This document shows positions 22,316 through 33,617 of a stretch of 64,000 nucleotides of DNA, in pieces. Source of the DNA: Inonotus obliquus (lineage: Eukaryota > Basidiomycota > Agaricomycetes > Hymenochaetales > Hymenochaetaceae); the NCBI GenBank assembly GCA_032164295.1, contig JAJHTX010000011.1:558001-622000 (forward strand). The letters are read 5' to 3'. The notes under the pieces are model-generated. The model was not told the origin of the DNA, did no database searches, and was given only the letters and a program-made list of their open reading frames with translations. Position 1 is the stretch's first letter. Every line of letters begins with the position of its first letter. The translations under genes and the position numbers were made by a program.

Positions 22316-25300
22316 TCAACTACCGCCAAGGCTCGTCTCACTCCGATTCGATGGCGTCCATGAAGGCGCCATGTTCGGTAGGGGCGGCGACAGCATAGCG
22401 TTTGGATTTTGCTCACGTAATTGCCTGAGCTCGCGAGCATGTGCCTGTCGGACGAATGCGTACCGGTGAAAGTGATTCAGATTTTGTAAGAATTGGACAC
22501 CGATCTAACAGCAAGGAGTAAATCAGATGTAAAGGTCCTGTGATTCATTCGACTGATGGACTAGGAGTTGGATGACGACGTACGGGATATTGTCGGAGGG
22601 TCATTAGAAGATCCACAGTATGGTTGCGGACTACTTCTTGTTGGTGGAAGAGGCCAAAGGTAAGTGGTAAGAGACCACCAACGTATTGCGGTAATAAAGA
22701 CAAAAGCTGTAGCGGTTTCGGGGAGCTCATATCAATCTTGTGCACTTCCCAAGTTACACAGACAATGCAACGCACCTCGACAACCTGATCATATGTCTGC
22801 ACGCCATCAGCGAGCATTCGCATGATGAGCTCAACTTCCACGTCACCCATGTTCTTCGTTATCTTGAGCCTTACGATCTGATGATAGACGTCAAAGTTTT
22901 GTATTGGCTTCGTTTGGAGCGTATATTGGAAATCCTGTACAAGAAATAACCTTGTCAGTATTACTCCTACAGGGTAAGCACAGGACAGGGTGTGAAGGAG
23001 TGAAATACGCACCGCCAAGTAATACTCGTACATCTTCGTGCGTCTCCACCCCTCAATGCGGTACGCGTTCACCGCAAGCTCGCGCGAAGCCGACACATCA
23101 TCCGGGAATATCGATCCACTCCCAAGTTGCTGGGTGTATGTATCAAACGACACGGTCGGGTACCCAATCTTCGTCGACCCTAAGTATTCCTCTTCATACC
23201 TCGCAGCCAGCCGGACGAAACGCTGCACGTAGTCAGTGAAACGTGCACGGATGAGCGTTTCGCCAAAGTGCCACGAAATGGCATTTACAATCTAAACGGA
23301 TTATTTTCACAGTTAACTATGCATTAGCGCAGTCTAGCACAGAGGAAGACGATTGAGCTCACATCCTCCATGAAGACGTTGTCTAAACTATCCGACTTGC
23401 CAGAAAACTCGGCCTTCGCAGCAGTGAGCGGTGCATTGACCTGCGTGCTCATCCGCCCGACTTCCTCTTCGCTGCCTCCTAATCCGATGGGCGGCTCGCC
23501 ACGAAGCGTCCCCGTGCGCATTATTCCGCTTAGCCCTGGCGCAGTCGAGTTCATGGAGGTGACGGGCCACGAAGCATGGATATCTCTGTTAATGATTATG
23601 CCAACGCTGTTGACACTCAGTTCGACTAGCACGTCCCACGAACCTCCAGATTTGAAGATTGGGTTTGTTACGCCTGCGATGAAGCCTGGACTACATGCAG
23701 GGTATAACAACCATCAGAAATCATTCATACTTAGAAAAGAAAGGTCTGGTAAGGACACACGTACATCTCCTCCCAATCGTCTCGATTCATTAAGTGCGCA
23801 TAAGGGAAAGCTCGCGATATGAAACCTCGCATGACTACTCCGCATCCGCTCCCCAATGCGCAGGCAGCAAGGACCATACTTGCAACCTTTCCCGCAGGGC
23901 GCTGGTACCCGAGGAATATAATGCGTTTATTTGTGATGAGCGCGTTGAATAATAGTATGACGGGATGCGTTCGCTCTCCATTAGTGTGTAGATGCGGATG
24001 TTGCGGACCTACAATTGTTGTGGTAGGAGAGGAGAAATCTTGAATAAGGGAGATGAGGGAATACTAAGCATAGAGGCACATGTCAGTTTCCACGGCATAA
24101 GTACGCAGACCTATGGATGGCTTACGTCGCCAACCTCCTCCGGGAAAGTCGCCAGTGGCACCTTGGTGGGTAACGTATGTCCGCAATACACAATCGAAGT
24201 TGTATAAAAATGTGTATCCTTTGGGCCGCGTGAATTCAGATCCATAAGCGGGATGGTCGGCTCCTCTTTCCGAACATGGGAGCTCGTCGAAACTGAGTCA
24301 ATCGATCTTCGACCTTTCTGGAGCGGTGGCGGCGGCGCCATCTGATTCTGTGCGCGTGCATCTTTGTCTTTCAAGTCGCCGATATTCAAGCCCTCGAACG
24401 CATGCATGACATCTTCGCCAACCCAGATTGTGCTGCCACCAAGAGAGGCCGGGCCAGAACTCTCAGATGCCGCAGCACTCTTGTGACTCTTCAGGCTATC
24501 TGCTCGACTTCTACTCTGACTATGGCTCGTATTCCGCCCCGTTGCCATCGTCGTACCGGTATCAAAACTCGTTCTTGAGTCTCCTTCCCCGGCATGCATA
24601 CCCAACGCATCGCGTTCCCTATCCCTTTGTGCATGTGCACTAGCCTGAGAAGGCCGCTTTGCTTGCAAAGCATGGTTGGGTTGGATTGGTGGGCCCGGTG
24701 TGGGAGGTGTGAACTTTTCGATAAAAATGTCTTTTCGCTCGGAGACGCGCATGACGAGTCTTTCGTCTCGAGAGAGCATTGGAGCGTTCGACATGTCCAT
24801 TGCGTTGACCGCATCAAAAAGTCTTGCGAGACATTCTTGTGAGGGATCCGAGAAGTAGTCGTCAAGTGCCATGAGTAGGACAGGCTAGTTAAGGCAGTCC
24901 CGTTAAGATCTTGATACCAAGAGTGGATAGGCTATAACGGACCTTGAATATATGGATGAACGGATGTCGAGTACATATAGCCATCGCCTTCACGACAGCA
25001 CCCCTTCACATTGATCAGGTCTATCTCCTATTTGTGATGCAATAGAATCCATCATACCTTCTAACACTCTTGTCATGTTTCGTCCGTACAAGATTAAGCA
25101 CATACAGCAACTCGCTACCATCATCATCTCCACCTTCATCACCCAGCTTTGGGTCTGATTCAAGGGCTAGGACGGGGGATATGCGGTTAAAAGGTGTCTG
25201 GTTCAGGAAGAATATGGTCCAGTCGTCCAGTTGTCGCTCAGCACCGTCAGGTAACATCAAATGTGCGAGTAGACTAATCATAACGTCGCAAAGAAGTATC

Positions 25301-25457
25301 TTCCTATCAGACACTACCGCGATGAAACAGCTATGGTAACACACCTTTCATCTGTACCCAGCGGTTGCGGAAATTGGTACGTGAGCTGGGCGCCTCTGTC
25401 GATGTCGAACTCAGCAAGGAGGACGAAAGCACAGTGCTCGTCACTCCCATTGCCCAT
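22316..25457 (-). CDS. Afi1/MesA-type DENN-domain protein (polarity, vesicle traffic)
   Basis: In yeasts and filamentous fungi this family (Afi1, Arf3-interacting; MesA in Aspergillus) acts at the plasma membrane in polarised growth and trafficking. From MGNGSDEHC, the N-terminal docking domain reads CAFVLLAEFDIDRGAQLTYQ, then LAHLMLPDGAERQLDDWTIF, FFLNQTPFNRISPVL and LLYVLNLVRTKHDKSVRRG, followed by FIHIFKPVLLMALDDYFSDP. A Ser/Pro-rich linker with a phospho-site-like Arg/Ser tract follows. Then comes the polarity-axis/DENN part: HPVILLFNALITNKRIIFLG, PGFIAGVTNPIFKSGGSWDV and DFQYTLQTKPIQNFDVYHQI. The end is MAPSWTPSNRSETSLGGS. About ten introns; no break seen. The start at 25457 fits the family; the exact position could be slightly upstream. 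Confidence 0.88.
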
Positions 25458-25713
25458 CGTCTTCAAAGTAAAAGAGGCAGTCCACGGTTCCCTTCGATCG
25501 TCTTTGAATACCGCACTCTCGTGCGAAGGCAATATAGACAGGCACGTGGTGAAGAGATTCAAGAGAAGGTTGAAAGTAGAATACTGGCATTTCTGGGGGC
25601 AAGAGACGATCATGTGACCAGAATTCAAAACATTCACCAAGTCCAAGGGGAACGCAAATGTCGTACGAATATTCACGTAACATGAAAGTACAGCTAAATA
25701 TCTACAACTGCAT

Positions 25714-27460
25714 CTAGAATCCATCCAGTCCGCCATCGTCATCGTCATCGTCTTCTATGTCTCCGTCCTGAATCGCCGTGACAAGTTCCTTTTCTCGCTC
25801 TCGAGCTCCCTCTGCAGCAGTGGCGTCTTTGCGGTGTGCATTCAGCGGGTAACGCATAGCCTATTAAGAAGTCAAAATCAATTCAGTATATTAATCAGTT
25901 ACAATACGAGACTATAGATGATACGGACCTTAACACTCTCGTTGTGCAGCTGTAGACAGAATCCGATTCGACGCTGGTAAGCATCCGCAACGTCTGGACC
26001 ATACCCGCTCTTTGCACCAGCGCACTCAAGCCATCCCTTCTCATGGACAATTCTCCCATCGATGACTCCATCACGAATAGCCTTCCCAACAATATACTCT
26101 GCGTCCTCCTCTGAGTCAAGATGGAGCTTCACGCAGATGTCGCGCAACGAGATTCGACTATAAGACAACGATAGCCTTCGTACACCCGTCTTGATGACGT
26201 TCTGCCTTAGGCGCACAATCAACGTGTGTGTCTTGTCTGATGCAAATTGTGTCTGATACGAGCGAAGAGTATCTTGGAATTGCGCAAGGTTTCCTGTACG
26301 AACTGATCTTACGATCTCGAAGTAGCCTGCGAGCGCATTGACAAGGACAGGGTGTCGGAAGAGACCGCGTTCTGGGATATCACCCATCAGCAGTTCGACG
26401 ACAACGAAGAACTTATGTACAGCTTGGAAGAATCCTGGTGCGGCCTTCGCAGCGGGCGCTCGTCGAATCGCCTGCTGCAAGTTGGTATGCGCATCTGAGT
26501 AGTTTAACTGCACGGCTTTGATACGCCCCAAGTAGTAGTGATACCGTGCGAGCTGGGGATTGCCTGCAGAGGTAGGGAAAGTTGTCTTTGCTACTAATTT
26601 ATCCGCCTGGTCATATAGGTTGTAATGAAGGTAGTTGCGTAGCAAGAGATTAATGAGGACAGCCTGGCATTCGTCATCCCGGCGGAGAGAAGCAGTTTTT
26701 TGCGCAGCTAGGAGAAGTCTATACAAATCAAATTAGGGTCGCCTCCATCAAGAAAGCAAAGACAAGCACTGACGGTCGCACATCTTCCAACTCTCCCAAA
26801 AGCTCATAAGCCCGTCCAAGCGCGAACCAAATTCGTGAGGCAAGAGGATCCATACTTCGGCGATTCCACGCCTGGATCTTCTCTACGGTTTCATGGACAA
26901 GACTAAGAGCCTTTTGTCGACTCTCGGGGGTATCTAATAAATGATGCACGAGCAGTAAACGTAGGTAGACCTCGCTCTCAGGCAGAGGGTCTGGTGGTGG
27001 GGGAGCCTTTTGTTGTGGCGCTGAGGGAGGAGCGTTGTCAACTTCCATGGAACCTTGGCCTTCCACAGCTGGAGGTGGTTCCGGAAGCCATGAGAGAAGG
27101 GCAGTCTTTTCTGGAGAGTCTGGAAATATGGTCGTTTAAGCTAGAACTCCGCATGGACGTGTGTACGAACATACCTTTAGCATAAACCTCCTCAAGTGCC
27201 GCCCTGAGCACCATGTCAGTCAGTTTCTTCCTCATTGCCGTATGGTTCCTTAGGACACGATGAGTGAATCGCGGCTCGAGAGTAGACACGCCGCGTTCAA
27301 TGAGAGCTACGTTTGCCTTGATCTCTTGCTCAGGTTGTAGTGGAGGAAGGACCTTCTCCTTTCCCTCATCTTTCTTCTTGTTCTCTTCCTTATCCCCCTC
27401 TTTGCTTTTGTCCTTGTTTGAGTCTGCGGCGGGCTTCATGTTGATGTCTGCGGGGGCCAT
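25714..27460 (-). CDS. RPN3: 26S proteasome regulatory subunit RPN3 (PSMD3)
   Basis: RPN3 is a PCI-domain scaffold subunit of the 19S lid, needed for lid assembly and substrate degradation. The start is MAPADINMKPAADSNKDKSK, a Lys/Glu-rich N-terminal tract. Then come ALIERGVSTLEPRFTHRVLR, SEVYLRLLLVHHLLD and the helical repeats of the PCI fold (NPQLARYHYYLGRIKAVQLN, PGFFQAVHKFFVVVELLMGD, FRHPVLVNALAGYFEIVRSV). The winged-helix part is SLSYSRISLRDICVKLHLD and DGRIVHEKGWLECAGA. It closes with an acidic tail, DIEDDDDDDGGLDGF-stop. Four or more introns interrupt it (near 25865-25935, 26720-26775 and 27060-27180). Length of about 510 codons fits the family. Its start is followed by an intergenic gap, so its promoter is to the right. 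Confidence 0.96.
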
Positions 27461-28443
27461 GACGGTAAGGTAGGGGATGAATGCTTGGACCTCGACGCGT
27501 CACCCCGTCGCGTCATGCTAAGAATAGTTGTATTTGTGGGAAAACCTGTTTTGTTCCCACGATTACACAGAGGTGATCATGTGATTACACTGATGTGATA
27601 ATTTGGTTAATAAAAAGTACTAGCTATCTTTCTTACCTCACCTCAGCTATTCAGTGATGGTGACTATGTGTTTAGCACTTAGATGAGGCTGCTCAAAAAA
27701 TACCTATGAGGTGGAGCAAGATCGAAATTGTGTGTGGGAACTTTGTCCTAGTGGCGGGGACAAGCATAACCTCCCCTGAACTATCCACCGAGGTCAATGC
27801 TTATAGACAGGTTCGACTGTACAAGGATTGCGATTTTGGTATTTTCTTCTCCACAGTAGTAGCTTATGAGTTGTGTATATATCAGTAAATATGCAAGTAT
27901 ACCGATGCTCAAGAAATTCAGACAGACTAAGTATGCGGTTGGAAAGAAGGTACCTTACGGCACTTTCCGTCAGACTCCCACGATTACAAAGAGTCTGTTC
28001 ATTTTTCTCTCACATCACTATACCGCATTCATAAACATGTCCCTGTTCGCTCGCGTATGGAACTACATCCGTAGATCCGTAAGCTTTTTAACTCATGCAA
28101 GGAGGCCACGGACTGATGTATCTTGCTAGACAGGTTACGTAGGAAAGGACTTACAAGGTGAGCACGATCATGTTTAACCGCAACAGTCCTGACCTGGAGT
28201 TTCGCTTTCTGCCAGGCAACTACTTTTATGAATATTCCTCAAGATTAGGAGGTACAAATTCTGATCCCACTAGGCTTCCCTGAGCTTACCGGTGTGAAGG
28301 CAGGTCACGACGCGTCGTGAAATATAGAGGCCAGACGGACACCCTCGCCGTCGCGGAAAGAAGCAGGCAACTTGCAGGTGCGCGTTACCGTCTTCATCGC
28401 CACTCTCATGCACAGTCGGTCCTGATACTTTAGGCGTAGTACA
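27461..28443. other. Intergenic region upstream of RPN3
   Basis: Likely promoter of RPN3. A short frame starting at 28037 (MSLFARVWNYIRRSVSFLTH) resembles the hydrophobic/basic start seen in some Agaricomycete membrane-protein genes, but I find no matching downstream exons. Confidence 0.35.
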
Positions 28444-28914
28444 GTGGAAGGCATGGCTGACTCACACAAGACTCAACCCTCCTACACTTGCGGTACGCAA
28501 AACTCTGGTTCTTTTGGTTGTTTTCCTGTGCACACCAACCGAATATTTGTCGTCTCCGAAATACAGGAACTTCAAGCAGACAAATTAAGGCTAGAACGTC
28601 TCAGGCAAAATGTGGCTCTTATTGAGGCACGAGAACAAGGAGAGCGTCTCAGACTCTCGGCTAGTTCAGAGGGGCTCGCTAGCAGGTACGGGAACACTGA
28701 ACAAGCTGCTTTAATACCACCACCACATAGATCCGACGTCGCTAGTGCGCCCTCAAATGCTTCCGCACGCGTCGAGCCGAAGTTACAACTCGATACGAAC
28801 GTTCGCAACCAACGATGGCGGACCGAGAAGCAGTATGACCATGATCCGTGGGTTTCGCCGCCTACTTCCGAACCACAATCTTGGGCACCAAAATCAATAC
28901 ATCGCGGTGAATGA
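28444..28914 (+). CDS. Possible short gene, unrecognised
   Basis: An open frame of 156 codons without introns. The first third is Cys/Ser-rich and unremarkable. The middle is Arg/Glu/Leu-rich and likely helical (LQADKLRLERLRQNVALIEA). The end is polar with PWVSPPTSEP. No signal peptide, membrane segment or family motif is visible. Arg- and Glu-rich helices like this occur in gag-type remnants and in lineage-specific genes, and I cannot decide between them. It may also be a chance frame. Confidence 0.28.
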   Translation: MEGMADSHKTQPSYTCGTQNSGSFGCFPVHTNRIFVVSEIQELQADKLRLERLRQNVALIEAREQGERLRLSASSEGLASRYGNTEQAALIPPPHRSDVASAPSNASARVEPKLQLDTNVRNQRWRTEKQYDHDPWVSPPTSEPQSWAPKSIHRGE

Positions 28915-29994
28915 TACAAGACTCATAGTATTGTTGCTACCGATCAGTTCTCTGTGAGCGGACTTGTGTACCTTTCGTATCCCGCCACTGACGTAGTCCC
29001 GCCAGCACCATCTTTGAATACAGCAACAGTGTATACTATCGAGTAATTGCATCACGGAACGGGCCGCTCAAAAGGTACCCGTCAAGCAATAAAATACATT
29101 TGATTTGTTTATTTTTGCACTCAGACCTTTCCAGTCTCAAGTTTCCATGAACTGAAGGTTCCGAATAGATAACAGACAAAGTCATATACTCCGATCTCTA
29201 ATCTACAGCACACACACAATTACATCTTACAATCGATCAACCTTCTGAAAGTACAGAACATCGTAACAAGTGCTGAGGCCTCCGCCGCCGTGAGAAGATA
29301 CTGTGGTTCAACAAATATCTTGCGAAAAAATGATACCAAACAGTCACCACGCTTTCTTATTCCTCCGTAATCGCGGACTTCTATTTTTGCTGCGATGGTG
29401 GTTTCCTATGACTTGATGCTAGCGGGGTTTCGGATTCATAGCAAACAACGCTGACGGACTCTCGACCTTCGTATCTCCAAGCAATATGGAGCTGAACAAC
29501 AGTCCGAAGACCGATCATCAGAAGACCAAACCGTCCCGATGTGCGGACATTGGGTATGACCGATGATCTTCCATTGATTCATGTCCCGCAAAGGGTCACT
29601 ATTGCCCTGTTCCTGGACGGCATGTCGTTAGAAGGATGAATACACCCAGTGGTTGAATGGGGTCTTAGTTTCTCGGTTAGTTTATGATTGATTGCCTTGC
29701 GCATATTGCAAATTCTCACTGTCCGGCCAATCAAGGACAGAAGCAATGGATAAAATCAAGTAAGTGATTAATAATGTTGGGTATTACACCATCAGCGTGG
29801 CTAAAGGATGATCATTGATATCAGACTTTCATACAGTTGATTACTTTTTCTCCGACCAGGCGGAACAAGAGAAAACTATTTTACTCGAGGGAACGTGTAG
29901 CTCACTTCAAGGCGTCCACCTGGCTCAGCTTGCCCCCAGCCCTCTCGGTGCTCGTACGAATTCCTGTTTTCGACGTTCTGTGTGCTAGAAAATC
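28915..29994. other. Intergenic region
   Basis: About 1.1 kb upstream of the MFS transporter. I see no gene, repeat or RNA. Confidence 0.45.
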
Positions 29995-32162
29995 ATGAAC
30001 GATGACAGGGAAAATGGTGGATTGTCACTTGGTCCCTCACGAAGTGGCTCCATCACTGACGAGAAGACAACTGTATCGGAGGCGGAGTACATCCATGGTA
30101 ACCTAAAGCACCTCGACGTCGCCCTCAAATTGATCGCTGGCGAGCCTGGCACGCAGGGAGTTCCACCGGAAGAGTCGGCAAGGCTCCGTCGAAAGATTGA
30201 TTGGCACCTCTTACCTTTGCTTTGTGTTATCTATACTGGTATGCCCTTATCATCCCAAGGGGCAAAACATAGCGCTAACACAGTACTCAGTTCAGTTCAT
30301 AGACAAGTATGTTCGAAATTTTTATACTTACCCCAATCAGGATTCGCTGCTTCTTCTTTTGCTTCTAGTCGACGTCTAACTCAATCATTTGATATTCAAC
30401 TTCTCCAGGAGCACCCTCGCTTCGTCGTCGATCCTTGGATTCATCACTGATAACCATCTTACTACGGACCAGTTCAATACCCTCAGCTCGGCCTTCTACC
30501 TCGGTACGCACTCGCCATGAATTTTCCTTTTGAAACCATTCTTACTCCATCTAGGGTATTTAACGTTCTCCTGGCCACAGAATTGGGCCCTGCAAAAGCT
30601 GCCTGTTGGTAGATGGCTCACATTCAACATATTTCTATGGTGAGCAAGAAGTGATAAGATATGTTGGCGGCAGTAAATATGACGTTGTTCATGCAAGGTG
30701 TGTCTTCTTGGGATTACATGCGGTATGCCACAATTTCGGTGGACTATGTGAGCATGTTTTAGGCTTGCTTGGAACTCCTTTTGGCTTGGGATTCTGACCA
30801 TTTCCACCAGTTGCCCTTCGTTTTCTATTAGGAGCATCTGAGGGGAGTATGACCGCAGGACTCATGCTAGTCTGCGGCATGTTCTACACGCGCACGGAAA
30901 TCGGTGAACGTCTCGGATGGACCTTCCAGTGCAATGGTGTGGCTGCTATTTGCACTTCTTTCCTCCAGTTCGCTATGGTACATACGTCACCCACCTCAAA
31001 ACCCAATCAATGGCAATGGCTCATGATTTCAACCTCGCTCATCACATTCGTTCCTTTTCTCGCCTTTTTGTTATTCTTCCCGGACAACCCCACGACTGCG
31101 CGTTTTCTTACATCTGAGGAGCGTGTTCTAGCGGTACGCCGAGTCCGGGGAAATCAGAATGGAATCGAGACGAAGACGTGGAAGGCATACCAAGTCAAAG
31201 AAGCACTACTTGATCCAAAGACTTGGTTGTTCGCCCTCTTTGCTGCATTTGCAAGCTTGATAGGAGGCATTGGTGTCCAGTATAGTCTGCTCATCAAGAG
31301 CTTCGGGTTTTCGACCCTTCAAACAAGTTTGTTGAGCATACCAAATGGCGTGGCACAGATAATTGGCATTACCTCGGCGTGTTATGCTTTGCGACGATTC
31401 CCCGTAGGTTCTTCGCCTTTGTAGAGTTTCTCGGAGTAGGGCGTTAATCGACTGCGCGATCGGTTGGCATTAGAACTCTCGAGCGTGGATCGGCATTATC
31501 TCGTGGATCCCGTCAATCCTCGGGTGTCTCATTGAAATCTGCGTTCCTTTGGAGAATAAAGTCGCACATCTCGCCGGAATTTATCTCTTGTGTATGTTTC
31601 TTTTTGTCCATTCCAGGAAACGGAATATTGACACCATATTCCTGATCTTCCTCGGCACCTTCAAATATTTCAAGTCTTGGGTAGCTCACCGGCGTTCATC
31701 ATGACAATGTCCTGGGTCACCTCAGCCGTGTCGGGACATACGAAGGTGAATAATGCTTTCGCCTCCTCTTGAGTCGTTATCTGACATCGTATTATCACCC
31801 TAAAGAGAACGACCACCACAGCAATCTTTCTCAAGGGATACGCTATTGGACAGATCCTATGCACGCAATTCTGGAAAGACAGATATAAACCATCTAACCG
31901 CATTCCTTTCACAATCACGCTCATTTCCCACTTGATGTCCATCTTATTCACACTTGCGATTCGTCATTTGCTTGCCTCCGAGAACAAACGGCGAGATGAA
32001 TTGAAGGCAAAGGCTAAGCGGGCGGGTTCTGGGATGGACGAATTTGAAGATTTCCAAGTAGTAGAGGTGATGATAGACGGGAAAGTGGTAAGAGAGAGAG
32101 TAGACAAGGCTTTCTTGGATTTAACGGATAAGGAGAATCTTGCGTTTCGCTATGTATTATGA
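29995..32162 (+). CDS. MFS transporter, allantoate permease (Dal5)/anion:cation symporter family
   Basis: This family imports organic anions such as allantoate, nicotinate or pantothenate across the plasma membrane. The N-terminus is polar (MNDDRENGGLSLGPSRS); the core starts at ARLRRKIDWHLLPLLCVIYT. About seven short introns join VQFIDK, SSSILGFITDNHLTTDQFN, the first helices, LPVGRWLTFNIFLW, VFLGLHAVCHNFGGL and ALRFLLGASEGSMTAGLML. Those last blocks are typical of helices 3-5 of the family. The C-half holds PFLAFLLFFPDNPTTARFLT, LLIKSFGFSTLQTSLLSIPN and FTITLISHLMSILFTLAIRH. It ends with a charged cytosolic tail, LAFRYVL-stop. No frame break is seen. Substrate cannot be told from sequence. 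Confidence 0.87.
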
Positions 32163-32829
32163 GACCATCCGTCTCTGAGACCTTTGGTTTGCCGACCCTT
32201 TTCCACACGACTGTACTTACATCTTATTATTTCAGGTAATGGATTATTAGGTATACACGTCGCACCTCGAGTCGTAATCATACTTTGCCACTATTTCTAG
32301 TCCATTTTTTCTGGCAAGGGATACTCTTTCTTCATTTCCAGAATATTCTCTTATATTCTACTTCCTACTTACGTACCCAACTGCTGTACAACTATATTGC
32401 AGGATCAAAACCATGAAACTCGCAAAATGCCTCGCATCTTCATCTTCATGATCATCTTTCCTAGTCCTAGATGACCGTTATTCCCCGTAATGAGTTCGGA
32501 GACATTGTATGAATCCTTATAATGGAAATGAGCCCACTTGCTTTTTCGCATCGAGTTGCACGTATACACGGTATTATGCATCGACCGTATATGAATTCGC
32601 GAGTGGGAAGAGCGGAGAAATTAGCGCGAAGGCCTGGCTGGCGCTCATAAAAATCTTTGTCCTGATAATTCAAAAAAACAATGTTACAATATTTGACATT
32701 AGAAACCTAATCACTGGACCTTTCCGCTCGGAGGCCCGGATCGCTTAACCTATCGCGCAATCTCTGACTTCATCCACCCCAGTCTCTTCCTTTGTTACTA
32801 CCAACTACAGAAAAAGACAAGCCGCTATC
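32163..32829. other. Intergenic region
   Basis: 3' flank of the MFS gene and upstream region of the dispersed PRG-family gene. No gene seen. Confidence 0.45.
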
Positions 32830-33290
32830 ATGGCCGACAAAGATCCTGAACAAAGAGTTCCCGCTGACGAGTAAGTACACAAACCGAAACAATAATAATA
32901 GTTAATTATTGAGTTTGGGATGATTATGGTGACTGACTTCGATACATTTATTTGAACTTTGATAGCGAACCGCAAAGACCTCCTGTTGATGACAGAGACG
33001 AGCCAGCAAAGCAGGGGGATTCCGAAGTCGCGTGAGTTGATAGAGAAAGGTTCCGACGAAGGCTACATGTATTCATTGAAATGCTACTCGTAACCTCCGC
33101 CTAGCCAAGACCCCTTTGATGAAGGCGAAGATGCAGCTGATGAGCCCGAAGACGAAAGGCGAGCAGCTAAACCTTTTCCTTATATAGTTATGGACTATGG
33201 AAGCTAATGTGCTTCGATAGTAACAAAAGCCCCGTTCCTTCGTTCCTCCCTCGAGGCAAGTTGACCAAGCCAACCGTTGTCAAGAAGTGA
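32830..33290 (+). CDS. Dispersed PRG-motif family member (minimal form)
   Basis: Four exons joined by three phase-2 introns code for only about 75 residues, the smallest version of the family. Exon 1 is MADKDPEQRVPAD. Exon 2 is EPQRPPVDDRDEPAKQGDSE. Exon 3 is QDPFDEGEDAADEPEDE. The last exon is NKSPVPSFLPRGKLTKPTVV, then KK and the stop. The last intron appears to use a GC donor (GAAAG|GCGAGC) with an AG acceptor at 33219. Residues 1-55 are nearly all polar and acidic, and the C-terminal 15 residues are basic. PRGKLTKPTVV matches array member E exactly, 18 kb away on the other strand. It overlaps no other gene. Function unknown. Confidence 0.68.
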
Positions 33291-33617
33291 TGGATATTCG
33301 GAGTCCATTCGCGAATAACATCCATAAGTCGTTTATCTCGGAAGAATGTAATCGAATCTTGTACATAAATACGGAAAAGAGTAACGGACAAGAACTAGGT
33401 GTATCTGATCTGAGGTGGAAATAACTCGTAAATTGATTAGGTATAAATACAGTCGTCTGCATTTAAGTCTAGAAACGATTGTCTGACAGAGCAAGAACCA
33501 TACAGATATTAAGGATACATAATTAACAGTGATCAGCATACTAGAAAGCTTCTGACGTTTGAAGCGCGTCTAACGGCTTGTTTATTCTATAAGATCGAAA
33601 CTCAACGGCAGCGGCTC
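33291..33617. other. Convergent intergenic region
   Basis: Short 3' flank shared by the dispersed PRG gene and the phosphodiesterase gene. Nothing seen. Confidence 0.45.
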
